NCBI RefSeq assembly: GCF_024169655.1
Contig: NZ_JALJWV010000001.1
Location: 6,244,001-6,308,000, forward strand
Origin: Pseudomonas marginalis
Lineage (GTDB): Bacteria; Pseudomonadota; Gammaproteobacteria; Pseudomonadales; Pseudomonadaceae
DNA length: 64,000 nt
Direction of reading: 5' to 3'
The notes under the pieces: generated by a model
Seen by the model: the letters and a program-made list of their open reading frames with translations, nothing else
Database searches by the model: none
Told to the model about the DNA's origin: nothing
Translations under genes and position numbers: made by a program
In this document: in pieces, positions 24,819 to 33,724 of the stretch
Numbering within the stretch: position 1 is the first letter of the stretch
Layout of the letters: each line of letters starts with the position of its first letter

Positions 24819-27122
24819 GTGCGGGTTCCCGGCGGTCGCGCTGTGAAGCTGTGGCGCAAGGCCGAAAAGCGCCAGCCCACGCAAGCGCAACTCTTGTTCC
24901 ACGGTCTGGTCCGCGAGTGGTTGTGGATTGGCCTGGTGTTGCTGCCCTTCACCGCGTATCTGTCTTTAAGCTCGAGCCTTGCCTTTAACAGCCCGTTGTA
25001 TGACAGCCTTCGCCGTCTGACTCCCCTGCCGGTTGATCCGCGTATTTTGCTGGTGACTATCGATGACCAAAGCCTGAAGAAGCTGGGTCAATGGCCCTGG
25101 CCCCGCAGCCTGCATGCGGACTTGATCAACCGTCTGAGCGCGGCCCAGCCGACGGCGATCTTGTTCGATGTGATCTTCAATGACGCAGGTAACTCCGCCG
25201 ATGACCAGCGACTGGCGAACGCAGTGTGCAACGCCGGCAACGTTCTGCTGCCCCTGGAACGCGATGGCACCGCGAGCTTAAGCCCGGCAGGCGAGCAGCT
25301 GTTACCGCTGCTCAAGTGTGCCAAGGGGCTGGGCCATATCAATGTCGAAGCAGACAGCGACGGTGCTGTCCGTAGCCTGTATCTGCGCGAAGGCCCGCCT
25401 GGGAGCACCCTCCCGCAGTTGGCGTGGCAGGCGTATAGGTTGAGCGGGCAAACCGCGCAAATGCCTGGGCGCAGCGAGCAACCCAACACTCAGCGCTGGC
25501 ATCGGGAATTTAGGGTTCGTGTCCCGTTCACGTCTGAGCAACATGCGTTTCCCAGTGTGTCCTATGTCAGCGTATTACACGGCGAAGTGCCGGCCGAGTT
25601 GCTGCGTGACCGCCTGATCCTGGTGGGCGCGAGCGCCTATGGGTTGGGTGACCGTTTTGTGACGCCGCTCTCCTCCACTCCGGATACCACTGCGGGCGTG
25701 GAGATCCAGGCCAATGTGCTCAACGGCTTGCTGCAGGAGCGCAGCATTGTCGATCTCCCCGGCTGGCTCGCGGCACTGATTGCAACCGCCTGGGTGGCGT
25801 TGCTGCTGGGCCTGTTGTTGTACCGTCCGCGCTACGCCCTGTGGATGACCTTGGGGTGCATGGCCGGCGCATTGCTCGGCGCGTGGGCGCTGTTACGCCT
25901 TGGTCACTGGTGGTCGCCCGCCGCGTGCCTGATCGGCTTATTGCTCAGCTATCTGATCTGGAACTGGCGCCGCTTGAGCGTGATCCTCGCGTACTTTGGC
26001 TGGGAACTGGCGCGACTGGACAACGAACCCAAGGTGCTGCCCGAGCGCCGCCGTGCGCCCGCGAACAAAGGCGATGTGTTGCAAGGGCGCATCTTTGCGC
26101 TGGAGCAGGCCGTTAGCCGGACCCGTGACACCCGACGCTTCATGGCCGATGGCCTTGAATGCCTACCGGTGGCGACCCTGATCACCGACCCCAGGGGCAA
26201 CATTCTGTTGGCCAACCGTATTGCCCGCGACGTATTCGGTAATGATCTGGTCAACGAAAACCTGCTCGAACAACTCGCCGACCTGGGCTATCCGCCGCTG
26301 CATAACGGCGTGCGCCCGGCCCTGTCAGCCCTGGAAATCGTCGAGTTCCGTGACATCCACCAACGCAGCCTGCGCATGGAAATCGCGCCCCTGCTGCCCG
26401 CCGAAGGTGATATCGCCCTCGGCTGGTTGCTTAGCCTGACCGACTTGAGCAAGGAACGCGAAGCCCAGCAACACCGCGAAACCATGCTGCGCTTCCTGTC
26501 CCACGACCTGCGTGCGCCGCACTCGGCGATCCTCGCGTTGCTGGACGTGCATAACGCTGAGTCCCCGGTGTTTGCCCAGATCGAGCAGCAGGTTCGACGC
26601 GCCTTGAGCCTCACCGAATCGTTCGTACAGCTGGCAAAAGCCGAGGCTGACGGCTACCACTTCCAGCCAACCCTGTTTGCCATGCTGGTGATGGATGCGT
26701 TTGACCAAGTGGCGGTGATCGCCCAGCTCAAGGGCATCCAGTTGGTCAACGACCTGGATGAGGCGGATGAAGGCATGGTGTCGGCCGATCAATCCCTGCT
26801 CACCCGCGCATTGTTCAACGTGCTGGAGAACGCGATCAAATACTCGCCGTCCGGCACCACCGTGAGGTTGAGCCACAGCAGCGCGCAAGGTTGGTTGGAA
26901 TGTCGCATCAGCGACCAGGGCGCAGGCATTGCGGCAGAGGACTTGCCGGAACTGTTCAGCCAGTATCGCCGCTTCGATTCCGCTCAAGGCAGCGAAGGCC
27001 TTGGGCTGGGCCTGACCATGGTCAAGGCCGTCGTGGAGCGTCATGGTGGCCGTATCTGCTGCGAAAGCGTGGTGAGCAAAGGCACCACATTCACCTTGCA
27101 ACTGCCTCTGCTGGAAGACTGA
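24819..27122 (+). CDS. CHASE2-domain sensor histidine kinase
   Basis: Membrane sensor kinase (767 aa from GTG 24819; an alternative GTG at 24843 gives 759 aa). TM1 is at about 33-52. An extracytoplasmic CHASE2 domain at about 55-315 contains VTIDDQSLKKLGQWPWPR and ILFDVIF. Three further membrane helices lie at about 315-385. A PAS-like domain at 440-540 is followed by HisKA with phospho-acceptor H562 in FLSHDLRAPHS. HATPase_c has N671 (ENAIKYSP), GAGI and GLGLGLTMVKAV. The signal is unknown. It is divergent from an OmpR-type regulator. Confidence 0.9.
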   Translation: MRVPGGRAVKLWRKAEKRQPTQAQLLFHGLVREWLWIGLVLLPFTAYLSLSSSLAFNSPLYDSLRRLTPLPVDPRILLVTIDDQSLKKLGQWPWPRSLHADLINRLSAAQPTAILFDVIFNDAGNSADDQRLANAVCNAGNVLLPLERDGTASLSPAGEQLLPLLKCAKGLGHINVEADSDGAVRSLYLREGPPGSTLPQLAWQAYRLSGQTAQMPGRSEQPNTQRWHREFRVRVPFTSEQHAFPSVSYVSVLHGEVPAELLRDRLILVGASAYGLGDRFVTPLSSTPDTTAGVEIQANVLNGLLQERSIVDLPGWLAALIATAWVALLLGLLLYRPRYALWMTLGCMAGALLGAWALLRLGHWWSPAACLIGLLLSYLIWNWRRLSVILAYFGWELARLDNEPKVLPERRRAPANKGDVLQGRIFALEQAVSRTRDTRRFMADGLECLPVATLITDPRGNILLANRIARDVFGNDLVNENLLEQLADLGYPPLHNGVRPALSALEIVEFRDIHQRSLRMEIAPLLPAEGDIALGWLLSLTDLSKEREAQQHRETMLRFLSHDLRAPHSAILALLDVHNAESPVFAQIEQQVRRALSLTESFVQLAKAEADGYHFQPTLFAMLVMDAFDQVAVIAQLKGIQLVNDLDEADEGMVSADQSLLTRALFNVLENAIKYSPSGTTVRLSHSSAQGWLECRISDQGAGIAAEDLPELFSQYRRFDSAQGSEGLGLGLTMVKAVVERHGGRICCESVVSKGTTFTLQLPLLED

Positions 27123-27147
27123 CAAAACGGGCTTTTGCGCTGTGTAT

Positions 27148-27177
27148 AAAAAACCGGTCTCAAGGACCGGTTTCTTT
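27148..27177. terminator. Terminator after the sensor kinase
   Basis: Stem AAACCGGTC (27151-27159) / GACCGGTTT (27165-27173) has a 5-base loop and is followed by CTTT on the plus strand and an A-rich flank on the other side. It can stop both the kinase and rightward read-through towards plsC. The rest of 27123-27305 is AT-rich and holds a perfect DnaA box at 27292-27300. Confidence 0.8.
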
Positions 27178-27305
27178 ATGCAAAAAAATACTTATGCACG
27201 GTTTTGGTATTTTTATGAGTTCTGGAAATATCTAAGTAAATCAGCTTGTTATGAAGAAAAAATGGCATTTTTCGAACAAACAGTACACAGGTTATCCACA
27301 GATTC

Positions 27306-28076
27306 TCAGACTACCGGCGTGTCCACCATCACCGGCTCCGGTGGCAGCGAACCCATGGCACGTTGCTGGGCTTCATTCCAGGCTGCAGCGCGGTCATTCA
27401 GCGCGGCAATTGCACGCGGCCCTTCACCTTCGGCGTACATCGGTTCCCCAATCACCACGGTGATGGTGCCTGCACGTTTTAACCAACCGGTTTTTGGCCA
27501 GAACCTGCCGGCGTTGTGTGCAATTGGTAAAACAGGCAGGTTGGCGTTGACGGCCAACGCCGTGCCGCCGCGTGAGAACTTGCCGACGGTGCCGTAGGGC
27601 ACACGCGTACCTTCCGGGAAGATCAGTACCCAAACGCCGTCCTTGAGTAGTTCGTCGCCCTTTTTGGCCACATGCTTGAGCGCCGCCTTGGGGTTGTCAC
27701 GGTCGATGGCGATCGGGCGCAGCATCGCCATCGCCCAGCCGAAGAACGGCACGTACAGCAGCTCACGCTTGAGCACTTGGCTCAGGGGCGAGAAGTACGC
27801 CGAGAGGAAGAACGTCTCCCACGTGCTCTGGTGGTTCGACAGAATCACACAGGGCTGATCCGGGACGTTTTCCGCGCCCTTGACCTCGAAGCGAATGTTC
27901 AGGAACACCTTGGTCAGCCACAACGCGCAGCGGCACCAATAGACGTTGATGAAGCGATAGCGCGCCTTGAACGGCAGGAAAGGCGCGATAAAAAAGCTCA
28001 GGGTGCACCAGAGAAACGAACTGGTGCCCAACAGCAGGTAAAAGAAGAAGGTTCTGATGGCCTGCAAAATCGACAT
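27306..28076 (-). CDS. plsC: 1-acylglycerol-3-phosphate O-acyltransferase family protein
   Basis: PlsC-type acyltransferase (256 aa) that makes phosphatidic acid from lysophosphatidate. The catalytic NHX4E block is NHQSTWE, with FPEGTR further on and an N-terminal hydrophobic segment (FFFYLLLGTSSFLWCTLSFF). The start MSILQAIRTF is chosen at 28076; the frame is open 42 codons further without family similarity. It lies downstream of gmhB in the same direction. Confidence 0.92.
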   Translation of the reverse strand: MSILQAIRTFFFYLLLGTSSFLWCTLSFFIAPFLPFKARYRFINVYWCRCALWLTKVFLNIRFEVKGAENVPDQPCVILSNHQSTWETFFLSAYFSPLSQVLKRELLYVPFFGWAMAMLRPIAIDRDNPKAALKHVAKKGDELLKDGVWVLIFPEGTRVPYGTVGKFSRGGTALAVNANLPVLPIAHNAGRFWPKTGWLKRAGTITVVIGEPMYAEGEGPRAIAALNDRAAAWNEAQQRAMGSLPPEPVMVDTPVV

Positions 28077-28158
28077 GGCGGCATTTACCGTTGCGGGACA
28101 CAGCCCGCCTGTTAATGGCGCACTCCCGAACAATCCTTGGTCAGGAAGTCGAGGGTGG

Positions 28159-28695
28159 CTAGTTGTTGATAAGTTCTGCGGCAACCGCCGCCAGATCGTC
28201 AAAAATCAAGGTGCCTACCGGCAGGTTTTTCGCCTGGGTCTTTTCGCCTTTCCCGGTCTTTACCAAAACTGGCTGAGAGTCGACGGCTTTGGCCGCCTCC
28301 AGGTCACCGAGGCTGTCCCCGACGAACCATAGCCCAGCCAGGGGCACGTTGTAATGTTCTGAAATAGTTTTCAACATGCCGGGCTTGGGCTTGCGGCATT
28401 CGCAGCCCTCATCCGGCCCGTGGGGGCAGTACACCACCAGCCCCACTTCACCGCCCTGCTCCGCCACCAACGTGCGCAAGCGCGCGTGCATGGCGTCCAG
28501 GGTAGCGATGTCGTAGTAACCGCGGGCGATGCCGGACTGGTTGGTGGCGACGGCCACCGTCCAGCCGGCTTTGCTCAACTGCGCGATGGCCTCGATCGCG
28601 CCGGGCAGTGGAATCCATTCCTCCACCGACTTGATGTAAGCGTCGGAGTCATAATTGATCACCCCGTCCCGATCGAGAATCAGCAGTTTCAACAT
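28159..28695 (-). CDS. gmhB: D-glycero-beta-D-manno-heptose-1,7-bisphosphate 7-phosphatase
   Basis: HAD-superfamily phosphatase (178 aa) of the ADP-heptose pathway for the LPS inner core. The nucleophile motif is LDRDGVIN near the N-terminus and the Thr motif is ATNQSGIARG. The zinc loop has CPHGPDEGCECRKPKPG and the acidic motif is VGDSLGDLEAA. Its start is 2 bases after the glyS stop, so it is in the glyQ-glyS-gmhB-plsC unit. Confidence 0.94.
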   Translation of the reverse strand: MLKLLILDRDGVINYDSDAYIKSVEEWIPLPGAIEAIAQLSKAGWTVAVATNQSGIARGYYDIATLDAMHARLRTLVAEQGGEVGLVVYCPHGPDEGCECRKPKPGMLKTISEHYNVPLAGLWFVGDSLGDLEAAKAVDSQPVLVKTGKGEKTQAKNLPVGTLIFDDLAAVAAELINN

Positions 28696-28697
28696 GA

Positions 28698-30752
28698 TCA
28701 GCCCAGTACGGAAATGTCTGCGATGTTGATGAACAGACCGCGCAGACGCGCCAGCATGGCGTAGCGGTTTTTCCGCACGCCGGCATCTTCGGCATTGATC
28801 ATCACCGCTTCGAAGAACGCATCCACCGGCTCGCGCAACGTGGCCAGGCGCGCCAGTGCTTCGGCGTAGTTACGCTCGGCGATCAACGGCTTCACCGCAT
28901 TTTCTGCCTTGGCGATGGCCGAGTTCAGCGAGAACTCCTTGGCATCGGCGAACAGGCCAGGGTCGACATCGGCGTTACCCAGGCCTTCGGCCTTGCTCAG
29001 CAGGTTCGACACACGCTTGTTCACGGCGGCCAGGGCATCGGCTTCCGGCAGTTTGCGGAAGGCCTGCACGGCTTGCACACGCTGGTCGAAGTCCAGCGCC
29101 GAACCCGGTTGCAGGGCACGTACCGACAGATACACCGAAACGTCCACGCCTTCGTCTTCGTAACGCGCACGCAGGCGGTCGAACACGAACTCCAGCACTT
29201 GCTCGGCCAAGCCGGTTTGCTTGACCTTGCCACCGAACTGGCCGACCGCGAACACCACGGCCTGGGTCAGGTCGAGGTCGAGCTTCTTGTCGATCAGGAT
29301 ACGCAGCACGCCCAGGGCCGCACGGCGCAGGGCATACGGGTCTTTGCTACCGGTGGGCAGCATGCCGATGCCGAAGATACCGACGAGGGTGTCCAGCTTA
29401 TCGGCAATGGCCACGGCCGCACCGGTCAGGGTGGTCGGTAACTCGGCGCCGGCACCGCGCGGCATGTACTGCTCGTTCAGGGCCAGGGCGACATCGTCCG
29501 GCTCGCCGTCGTTGAGGGCGTAGTAGTAACCGGCAACGCCTTGCATTTCCGGGAACTCGCCAACCATTTCGGTGGCCAGGTCGCACTTGGACAGCAGGCC
29601 GGCACGCGCGGCCCAGGCGGTATCACCACCGATACGCGGGGCAATGTAGGCGGCCAGTTTGGAAACGCGCACGGCCTTGTCGTAGACGCTGCCGAGTTTT
29701 TCCTGGAACACCACGTTTTGTAGGCGCAGGTTGAAGTCTTCGAGCTTCTGCTTCTTGTCTTGCTTGAAGAAGAACTCGGCGTCGGTCAGGCGCGGGCGCA
29801 CGACTTTCTCGTTACCGGCGATGATCTGCTGCGGGTCCTTGCTTTCGATGTTGGCCACGGTGATGAAGCGCGGCAGCAATTTGCCGTCCACGTCCAACAG
29901 GCAGAAGTACTTCTGGTTGTCCTGCATCGTGATGATCAGGGCTTCTTGCGGCACATCGAGGAAACGCTCTTCGAACGAGCACACCAGCGGCACCGGCCAT
30001 TCCACCAGGGCGGTCACTTCGTCCAACAGGCTTGGCGGCACGATGGCGGTGCCTTCCTGCAGGCGGGCCAGCTCTTCGGTGCGCTTGCTGATCAGCTCGC
30101 GACGCTCGTTGGCATCCGCCAGCACATAGGCGGCGCGCAGGTCGTTGAGGTAGTTGGCCGGCGCAGTGATACGCACGCTTTGCGGGTGGTGGAAGCGGTG
30201 ACCACGGGAATCGCGGCCGGCTTTCTGCGCAAGGATGGTGCAATCGATGACCTGGTCACCGAGCAGCATCACCAGCCACTGGGTTGGACGCACGAACTCT
30301 TCCTTGCGCGCCCCCCAGCGCATGCGCTTGGGGATAGGCAGGTCGTTCAGGGAGTCTTCGACAATGGTCGGCAACAGGCTGGCCGTCGGCTTGCCTTTGA
30401 TGACCTGGCTGAAACGCAGTTTCGGGCCGCTCTGGTCGATCTCGCTCAGCTCGACGCCACACTTCTTGGCAAAGCCCAGTGCCGCTTGGGTCGGGTTGCC
30501 TTCGGCGTCGAAGGCAGCCTGGCGTGGCGGGCCGTCGAGGTTGATGCTGCGGTCCGGCTGCTGGGTTTCCAGCGCGGTCAGCAACACCGCCAGGCGACGC
30601 GGCGCGGCGTAGACCTGCTTCGCCTCAAACTTCAGGCCGGCGCTTTGCAGGCCTTTTTCGATACCGGCCAGGAACGCATCGGCCAGGGTGTTCAGCGCCT
30701 TGGGTGGCAGCTCTTCGGTGCCCAGTTCAACCAGAAAATCTTGAGCACTCAT
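28698..30752 (-). CDS. glyS: Glycine--tRNA ligase subunit beta
   Basis: Beta subunit (684 aa) of the tetrameric bacterial glycyl-tRNA synthetase; it carries tRNA-recognition and anticodon-binding domains. It begins MSAQDFLVELGTEELPPKAL, a hallmark of the family. Length is typical (684-690 aa). It overlaps the glyQ stop by four bases, implying coupled synthesis of the two subunits. Confidence 0.98.
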   Translation of the reverse strand: MSAQDFLVELGTEELPPKALNTLADAFLAGIEKGLQSAGLKFEAKQVYAAPRRLAVLLTALETQQPDRSINLDGPPRQAAFDAEGNPTQAALGFAKKCGVELSEIDQSGPKLRFSQVIKGKPTASLLPTIVEDSLNDLPIPKRMRWGARKEEFVRPTQWLVMLLGDQVIDCTILAQKAGRDSRGHRFHHPQSVRITAPANYLNDLRAAYVLADANERRELISKRTEELARLQEGTAIVPPSLLDEVTALVEWPVPLVCSFEERFLDVPQEALIITMQDNQKYFCLLDVDGKLLPRFITVANIESKDPQQIIAGNEKVVRPRLTDAEFFFKQDKKQKLEDFNLRLQNVVFQEKLGSVYDKAVRVSKLAAYIAPRIGGDTAWAARAGLLSKCDLATEMVGEFPEMQGVAGYYYALNDGEPDDVALALNEQYMPRGAGAELPTTLTGAAVAIADKLDTLVGIFGIGMLPTGSKDPYALRRAALGVLRILIDKKLDLDLTQAVVFAVGQFGGKVKQTGLAEQVLEFVFDRLRARYEDEGVDVSVYLSVRALQPGSALDFDQRVQAVQAFRKLPEADALAAVNKRVSNLLSKAEGLGNADVDPGLFADAKEFSLNSAIAKAENAVKPLIAERNYAEALARLATLREPVDAFFEAVMINAEDAGVRKNRYAMLARLRGLFINIADISVLG

Positions 30753-31702
30753 TGTGCAGCCTCCAGCTTAGCCAACACTTCATCACGCAGGTCCGGGGTT
30801 GCCATCGGGAAGCCCAGCTTGGCACGTGCCAGCAGGTAGGCTTGGGCGACGGAACGCGCCAGGGTGCGTACACGCAGAATATATTGCTGGCGCGCAGTCA
30901 CCGAGATGGCGCGGCGGGCATCCAGCAGGTTGAAGGTATGGGACGCCTTCAACACCATTTCATAGCTCGGCAACGGCAGCGGCTGGTCGAGTTCGATCAG
31001 GCGCTTGGCTTCGCTTTCATAGAAGTCGAACAGTTCGAACAGCTTCTCGACGTTGGCGTGTTCGAAGTTATAGGTCGACTGCTCCACTTCGTTCTGGTGG
31101 AACACATCGCCGTAGGTCACTTTGCCGAACGGGCCGTCTGCCCACACCAGGTCGTAGACCGAGTCCACGCCTTGCAGGTACATGGCCAGGCGCTCGAGAC
31201 CGTAGGTGATCTCGCCGGTCACCGGGTAGCACTCGATGCCGCCCGCTTGCTGGAAGTAGGTGAACTGCGTGACTTCCATGCCGTTGAGCCAGACTTCCCA
31301 GCCCAGGCCCCACGCGCCGAGGGTCGGCGATTCCCAGTTGTCTTCGACGAAACGGATGTCGTGGACCAGCGGGTCCAGGCCGACATGTTTCAGCGAGCCC
31401 AGGTACAGCTCCTGGAAGTTGTCCGGGTTCGGCTTCAGTACCACCTGGAACTGGTAGTAATGCTGCAGACGGTTCGGGTTTTCGCCGTAGCGGCCGTCAG
31501 TCGGGCGTCGACTGGGCTGCACATAAGCGGCGTTCCAGGTTTCCGGGCCGATGGCCCGCAGGAATGTTGCGGTGTGGAAAGTGCCGGCGCCTACTTCCAT
31601 ATCGTAGGGCTGAAGTACCACACAACCTTGCTCGGCCCAGTACTGCTGGAGGGCGAGGATCAAGTCTTGGAAGGTACGCACGGCTGGCGTAGGCTGGCTC
31701 AC
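30749..31702 (-). CDS. glyQ: Glycine--tRNA ligase subunit alpha
   Basis: Catalytic alpha subunit (317 aa) of the alpha2beta2 glycyl-tRNA synthetase. It contains the class II aminoacyl-tRNA synthetase core, with QPSRRPTDGRYGENPNR and GWEVWLNGMEVTQFTYFQQ. The start is placed at GTG 31702 (VSQPTPAVRTFQD), preceded by CAGG at suitable spacing. GTG 31711 would add three residues. Divergent from tag, 81 bases away. Confidence 0.95.
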   Translation of the reverse strand: MSQPTPAVRTFQDLILALQQYWAEQGCVVLQPYDMEVGAGTFHTATFLRAIGPETWNAAYVQPSRRPTDGRYGENPNRLQHYYQFQVVLKPNPDNFQELYLGSLKHVGLDPLVHDIRFVEDNWESPTLGAWGLGWEVWLNGMEVTQFTYFQQAGGIECYPVTGEITYGLERLAMYLQGVDSVYDLVWADGPFGKVTYGDVFHQNEVEQSTYNFEHANVEKLFELFDFYESEAKRLIELDQPLPLPSYEMVLKASHTFNLLDARRAISVTARQQYILRVRTLARSVAQAYLLARAKLGFPMATPDLRDEVLAKLEAAQ

Positions 31703-31783
31703 GAAATTCACCTGTTACTTGGGCTGCGATTTAAAGAGCGGGAGTATACCCGATTCGGCCGCGCCACCATCCCCTGGAGCCTT

Positions 31784-32341
31784 ATGCCACGCTGCTTTTG
31801 GTGTTCTGAAGATCCGCTGTACATGGCTTATCACGATCAGGAGTGGGGAACGCCGCTGCGCGATGCGCAGGGTTTGTTCGAGTTACTTTTGCTCGAAGGG
31901 TTCCAGGCGGGCCTGTCCTGGATCACCGTTTTACGCAAACGCGAGCATTATCGAAAGGTCTTGTTCGGTTTTGATGCGCAGCGCCTGGCGCGGCTGAGCG
32001 ATGCCGAGATCGAAGCGTTGATGCTTGATCCGGGCATCGTGCGCAATCGTCTGAAGCTCAACGCCACCCGCCGCAATGCCGCGGCCTGGCTCGCGCTGGA
32101 GGACCCGGTGGGGTTGCTGTGGTCGTTTGTCGGCGGCGTGCCCAAGGTCAATCACTTCAAGGACCGCAGCGAAGTCCCGGCGATTACGCCCGAGGCCGAG
32201 GCCATGAGCCGCGCCCTGAAAAAAGCCGGTTTCACCTTTGTCGGGCCGACCATTTGCTACGCGTTCATGCAGGCCTCGGGCATGGTCATGGACCACACCC
32301 AGGACTGCGACCGTTACGCGGACTTGGCCAACGCCGGTTAG
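31784..32341 (+). CDS. tag: DNA-3-methyladenine glycosylase I
   Basis: Base-excision repair enzyme (185 aa) that removes 3-methyladenine. Zinc-snap ligands are visible at C4, H17, H171 and C175 (MPRCFWC... and HTQDC). The core WITVLRKREHYRKVLF is typical of the HhH-related Tag family. The start ATG 31784 is supported by C4 spacing; the longer open frame upstream is antisense to glyQ. Confidence 0.95.
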   Translation: MPRCFWCSEDPLYMAYHDQEWGTPLRDAQGLFELLLLEGFQAGLSWITVLRKREHYRKVLFGFDAQRLARLSDAEIEALMLDPGIVRNRLKLNATRRNAAAWLALEDPVGLLWSFVGGVPKVNHFKDRSEVPAITPEAEAMSRALKKAGFTFVGPTICYAFMQASGMVMDHTQDCDRYADLANAG

Positions 32342-32381
32342 AATGCGCGCTTTGCGCACCACACACGATCAGGAGTGACCT

Positions 32382-33269
32382 GTGGAAAAGTTTAAAGGCG
32401 CCTTGCTGGTAGGCGCTCTCCGGTTATTTGCCCTGCTGCCCTGGCGCGCCGTGCAAGCCGTAGGTTCGGCGATTGGCTGGATCATGTGGAAAACCCCCAA
32501 CCGCTCCCGCGACACGGTGCGGATCAACCTGTCCAAATGCTTCCCGGAGATGGACCCGGCCGAGCGCGAACGCCTGGTGGGCCGCAGCCTGATGGACATC
32601 GGCAAGTCCCTGACCGAAAGCGCCTGCGCCTGGATCTGGCCGGCCCAACGCTCCATTGACCTGGTGCGCGAAGTCGAAGGCCTGGAAGTCCTCCACGAAG
32701 CCCTGGCCTCGGGCAAAGGCGTGGTCGGTATCACCAGCCACCTGGGCAACTGGGAGGTGTTGAACCACTTCTATTGCAGCCAGTGCAAACCGATCATTTT
32801 CTACCGCCCGCCGAAGCTCAAGGCGGTGGATGACCTGCTGCGCAAGCAACGCGTGCAACTGGGTAACCGCGTGGCCGCGTCGACCAAGGAAGGCATCCTC
32901 AGCGTGATCAAGGAAGTGCGCAAAGGCGGCCAGGTGGGCATTCCGGCCGACCCGGAGCCGGCGGAATCGGCGGGGATCTTCGTGCCGTTCTTCGCCACCC
33001 AGGCGCTGACCAGCAAGTTCGTGCCGAACATGCTCGCAGGCCACAAGGCGGTCGGCGTGTTCCTGCATGCCCTGCGCCTGCCGGACGGTTCAGGCTACAA
33101 AGTGATCCTGGAAGCAGCGCCGGAAGACATGTACAGCACCGACACCGCCACCTCCTGCGCGGCGATGAGCAAAGTGGTGGAGCGTTATGTCGGCGCCTAC
33201 CCGAGCCAGTACATGTGGAGCATGAAGCGCTTCAAGAAACGCCCGCCGGGTGAGGCGCGGTGGTACTGA
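32382..33269 (+). CDS. Lipid A biosynthesis acyltransferase (LpxL/HtrB family)
   Basis: Late acyltransferase (295 aa) that transfers a secondary acyl chain, usually laurate, to lipid A at the inner membrane. The HX4E catalytic motif is HLGNWE (about residues 119-124). One N-terminal hydrophobic helix is present. It starts at GTG 32382 behind AGGAG at 32371-32375. Pseudomonads carry several paralogues, so the exact acyl position cannot be assigned. A REPIN follows. Confidence 0.9.
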   Translation: MEKFKGALLVGALRLFALLPWRAVQAVGSAIGWIMWKTPNRSRDTVRINLSKCFPEMDPAERERLVGRSLMDIGKSLTESACAWIWPAQRSIDLVREVEGLEVLHEALASGKGVVGITSHLGNWEVLNHFYCSQCKPIIFYRPPKLKAVDDLLRKQRVQLGNRVAASTKEGILSVIKEVRKGGQVGIPADPEPAESAGIFVPFFATQALTSKFVPNMLAGHKAVGVFLHALRLPDGSGYKVILEAAPEDMYSTDTATSCAAMSKVVERYVGAYPSQYMWSMKRFKKRPPGEARWY

Positions 33270-33289
33270 CCCAAGGGCAACACAAAACA

Positions 33290-33384
33290 AAATGTGGGAG
33301 GGGGCTTGCCCCCGATAGCGGTGTGTCAGCCAATGCATATTTGACTGAACCACCGCTATCGGGGGCAAGCCCCCTCCCACATTT
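33290..33384. repeat. REPIN (two inverted REP units)
   Basis: AAATGTGGGAGGGGGCTTGC at the left end is mirrored by GCAAGCCCCCTCCCACATTT at the right end, with the palindromic extension CCCCCGATAGCGGTG facing its complement across about 30 bases. This is the P. fluorescens REP doublet. It lies between convergent genes and can fold into a long hairpin that may terminate or protect both transcripts. Confidence 0.93.
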
Positions 33385-33393
33385 GAGTTCCGC

Positions 33394-33705
33394 TCAGGCC
33401 TGGCGGTCGAGTTTTTTCAGGAATACCGTCATTTCTTTTTCGGCCTGCTTGTCGCCATGGGCCTGAGCAGCCGCAATCCCCTTCTCCCAGGCCTGTCGCG
33501 CAGCAGGACGATCGCCCAATCCGACGTGCGCCTTACCCAACAACTTCCACGCCGCCGAATACTTCGGATCAAACTCGACACACTTGTGCAGATGCTCGGC
33601 CGCCTTGGCGTTGTCCTTCAGGTCCAGATAACCCTTGCCCAACCCAAAGCGCAGCAGTGCGTTATCCACACCCTTGGCCAGCATCTTCTCCAGGGATTCG
33701 AGCAT
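33394..33705 (-). CDS. Small tetratricopeptide-repeat protein
   Basis: Protein of 103 aa made of about two and a half TPR-like helical pairs (GLGKGYLDLKDNAKAAEHLHKCVEFDP and AWKLLGKAHVGLGDRPAARQAWEKGIAAA). TPRs mediate protein-protein contacts; the partner is unknown. No signal peptide is seen, so it is cytoplasmic. It is the last gene in the leftward run def-fmt-rsmB-trkA, 19 bases after trkA. Confidence 0.85.
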   Translation of the reverse strand: MLESLEKMLAKGVDNALLRFGLGKGYLDLKDNAKAAEHLHKCVEFDPKYSAAWKLLGKAHVGLGDRPAARQAWEKGIAAAQAHGDKQAEKEMTVFLKKLDRQA

Positions 33706-33724
33706 GTCGGCGTACTCCGTTTAA

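Noticed and set aside
24607..24846. 79-codon frame upstream of the sensor kinase
   Set aside because: No ribosome-binding site, no recognisable family and overlap with the kinase start.
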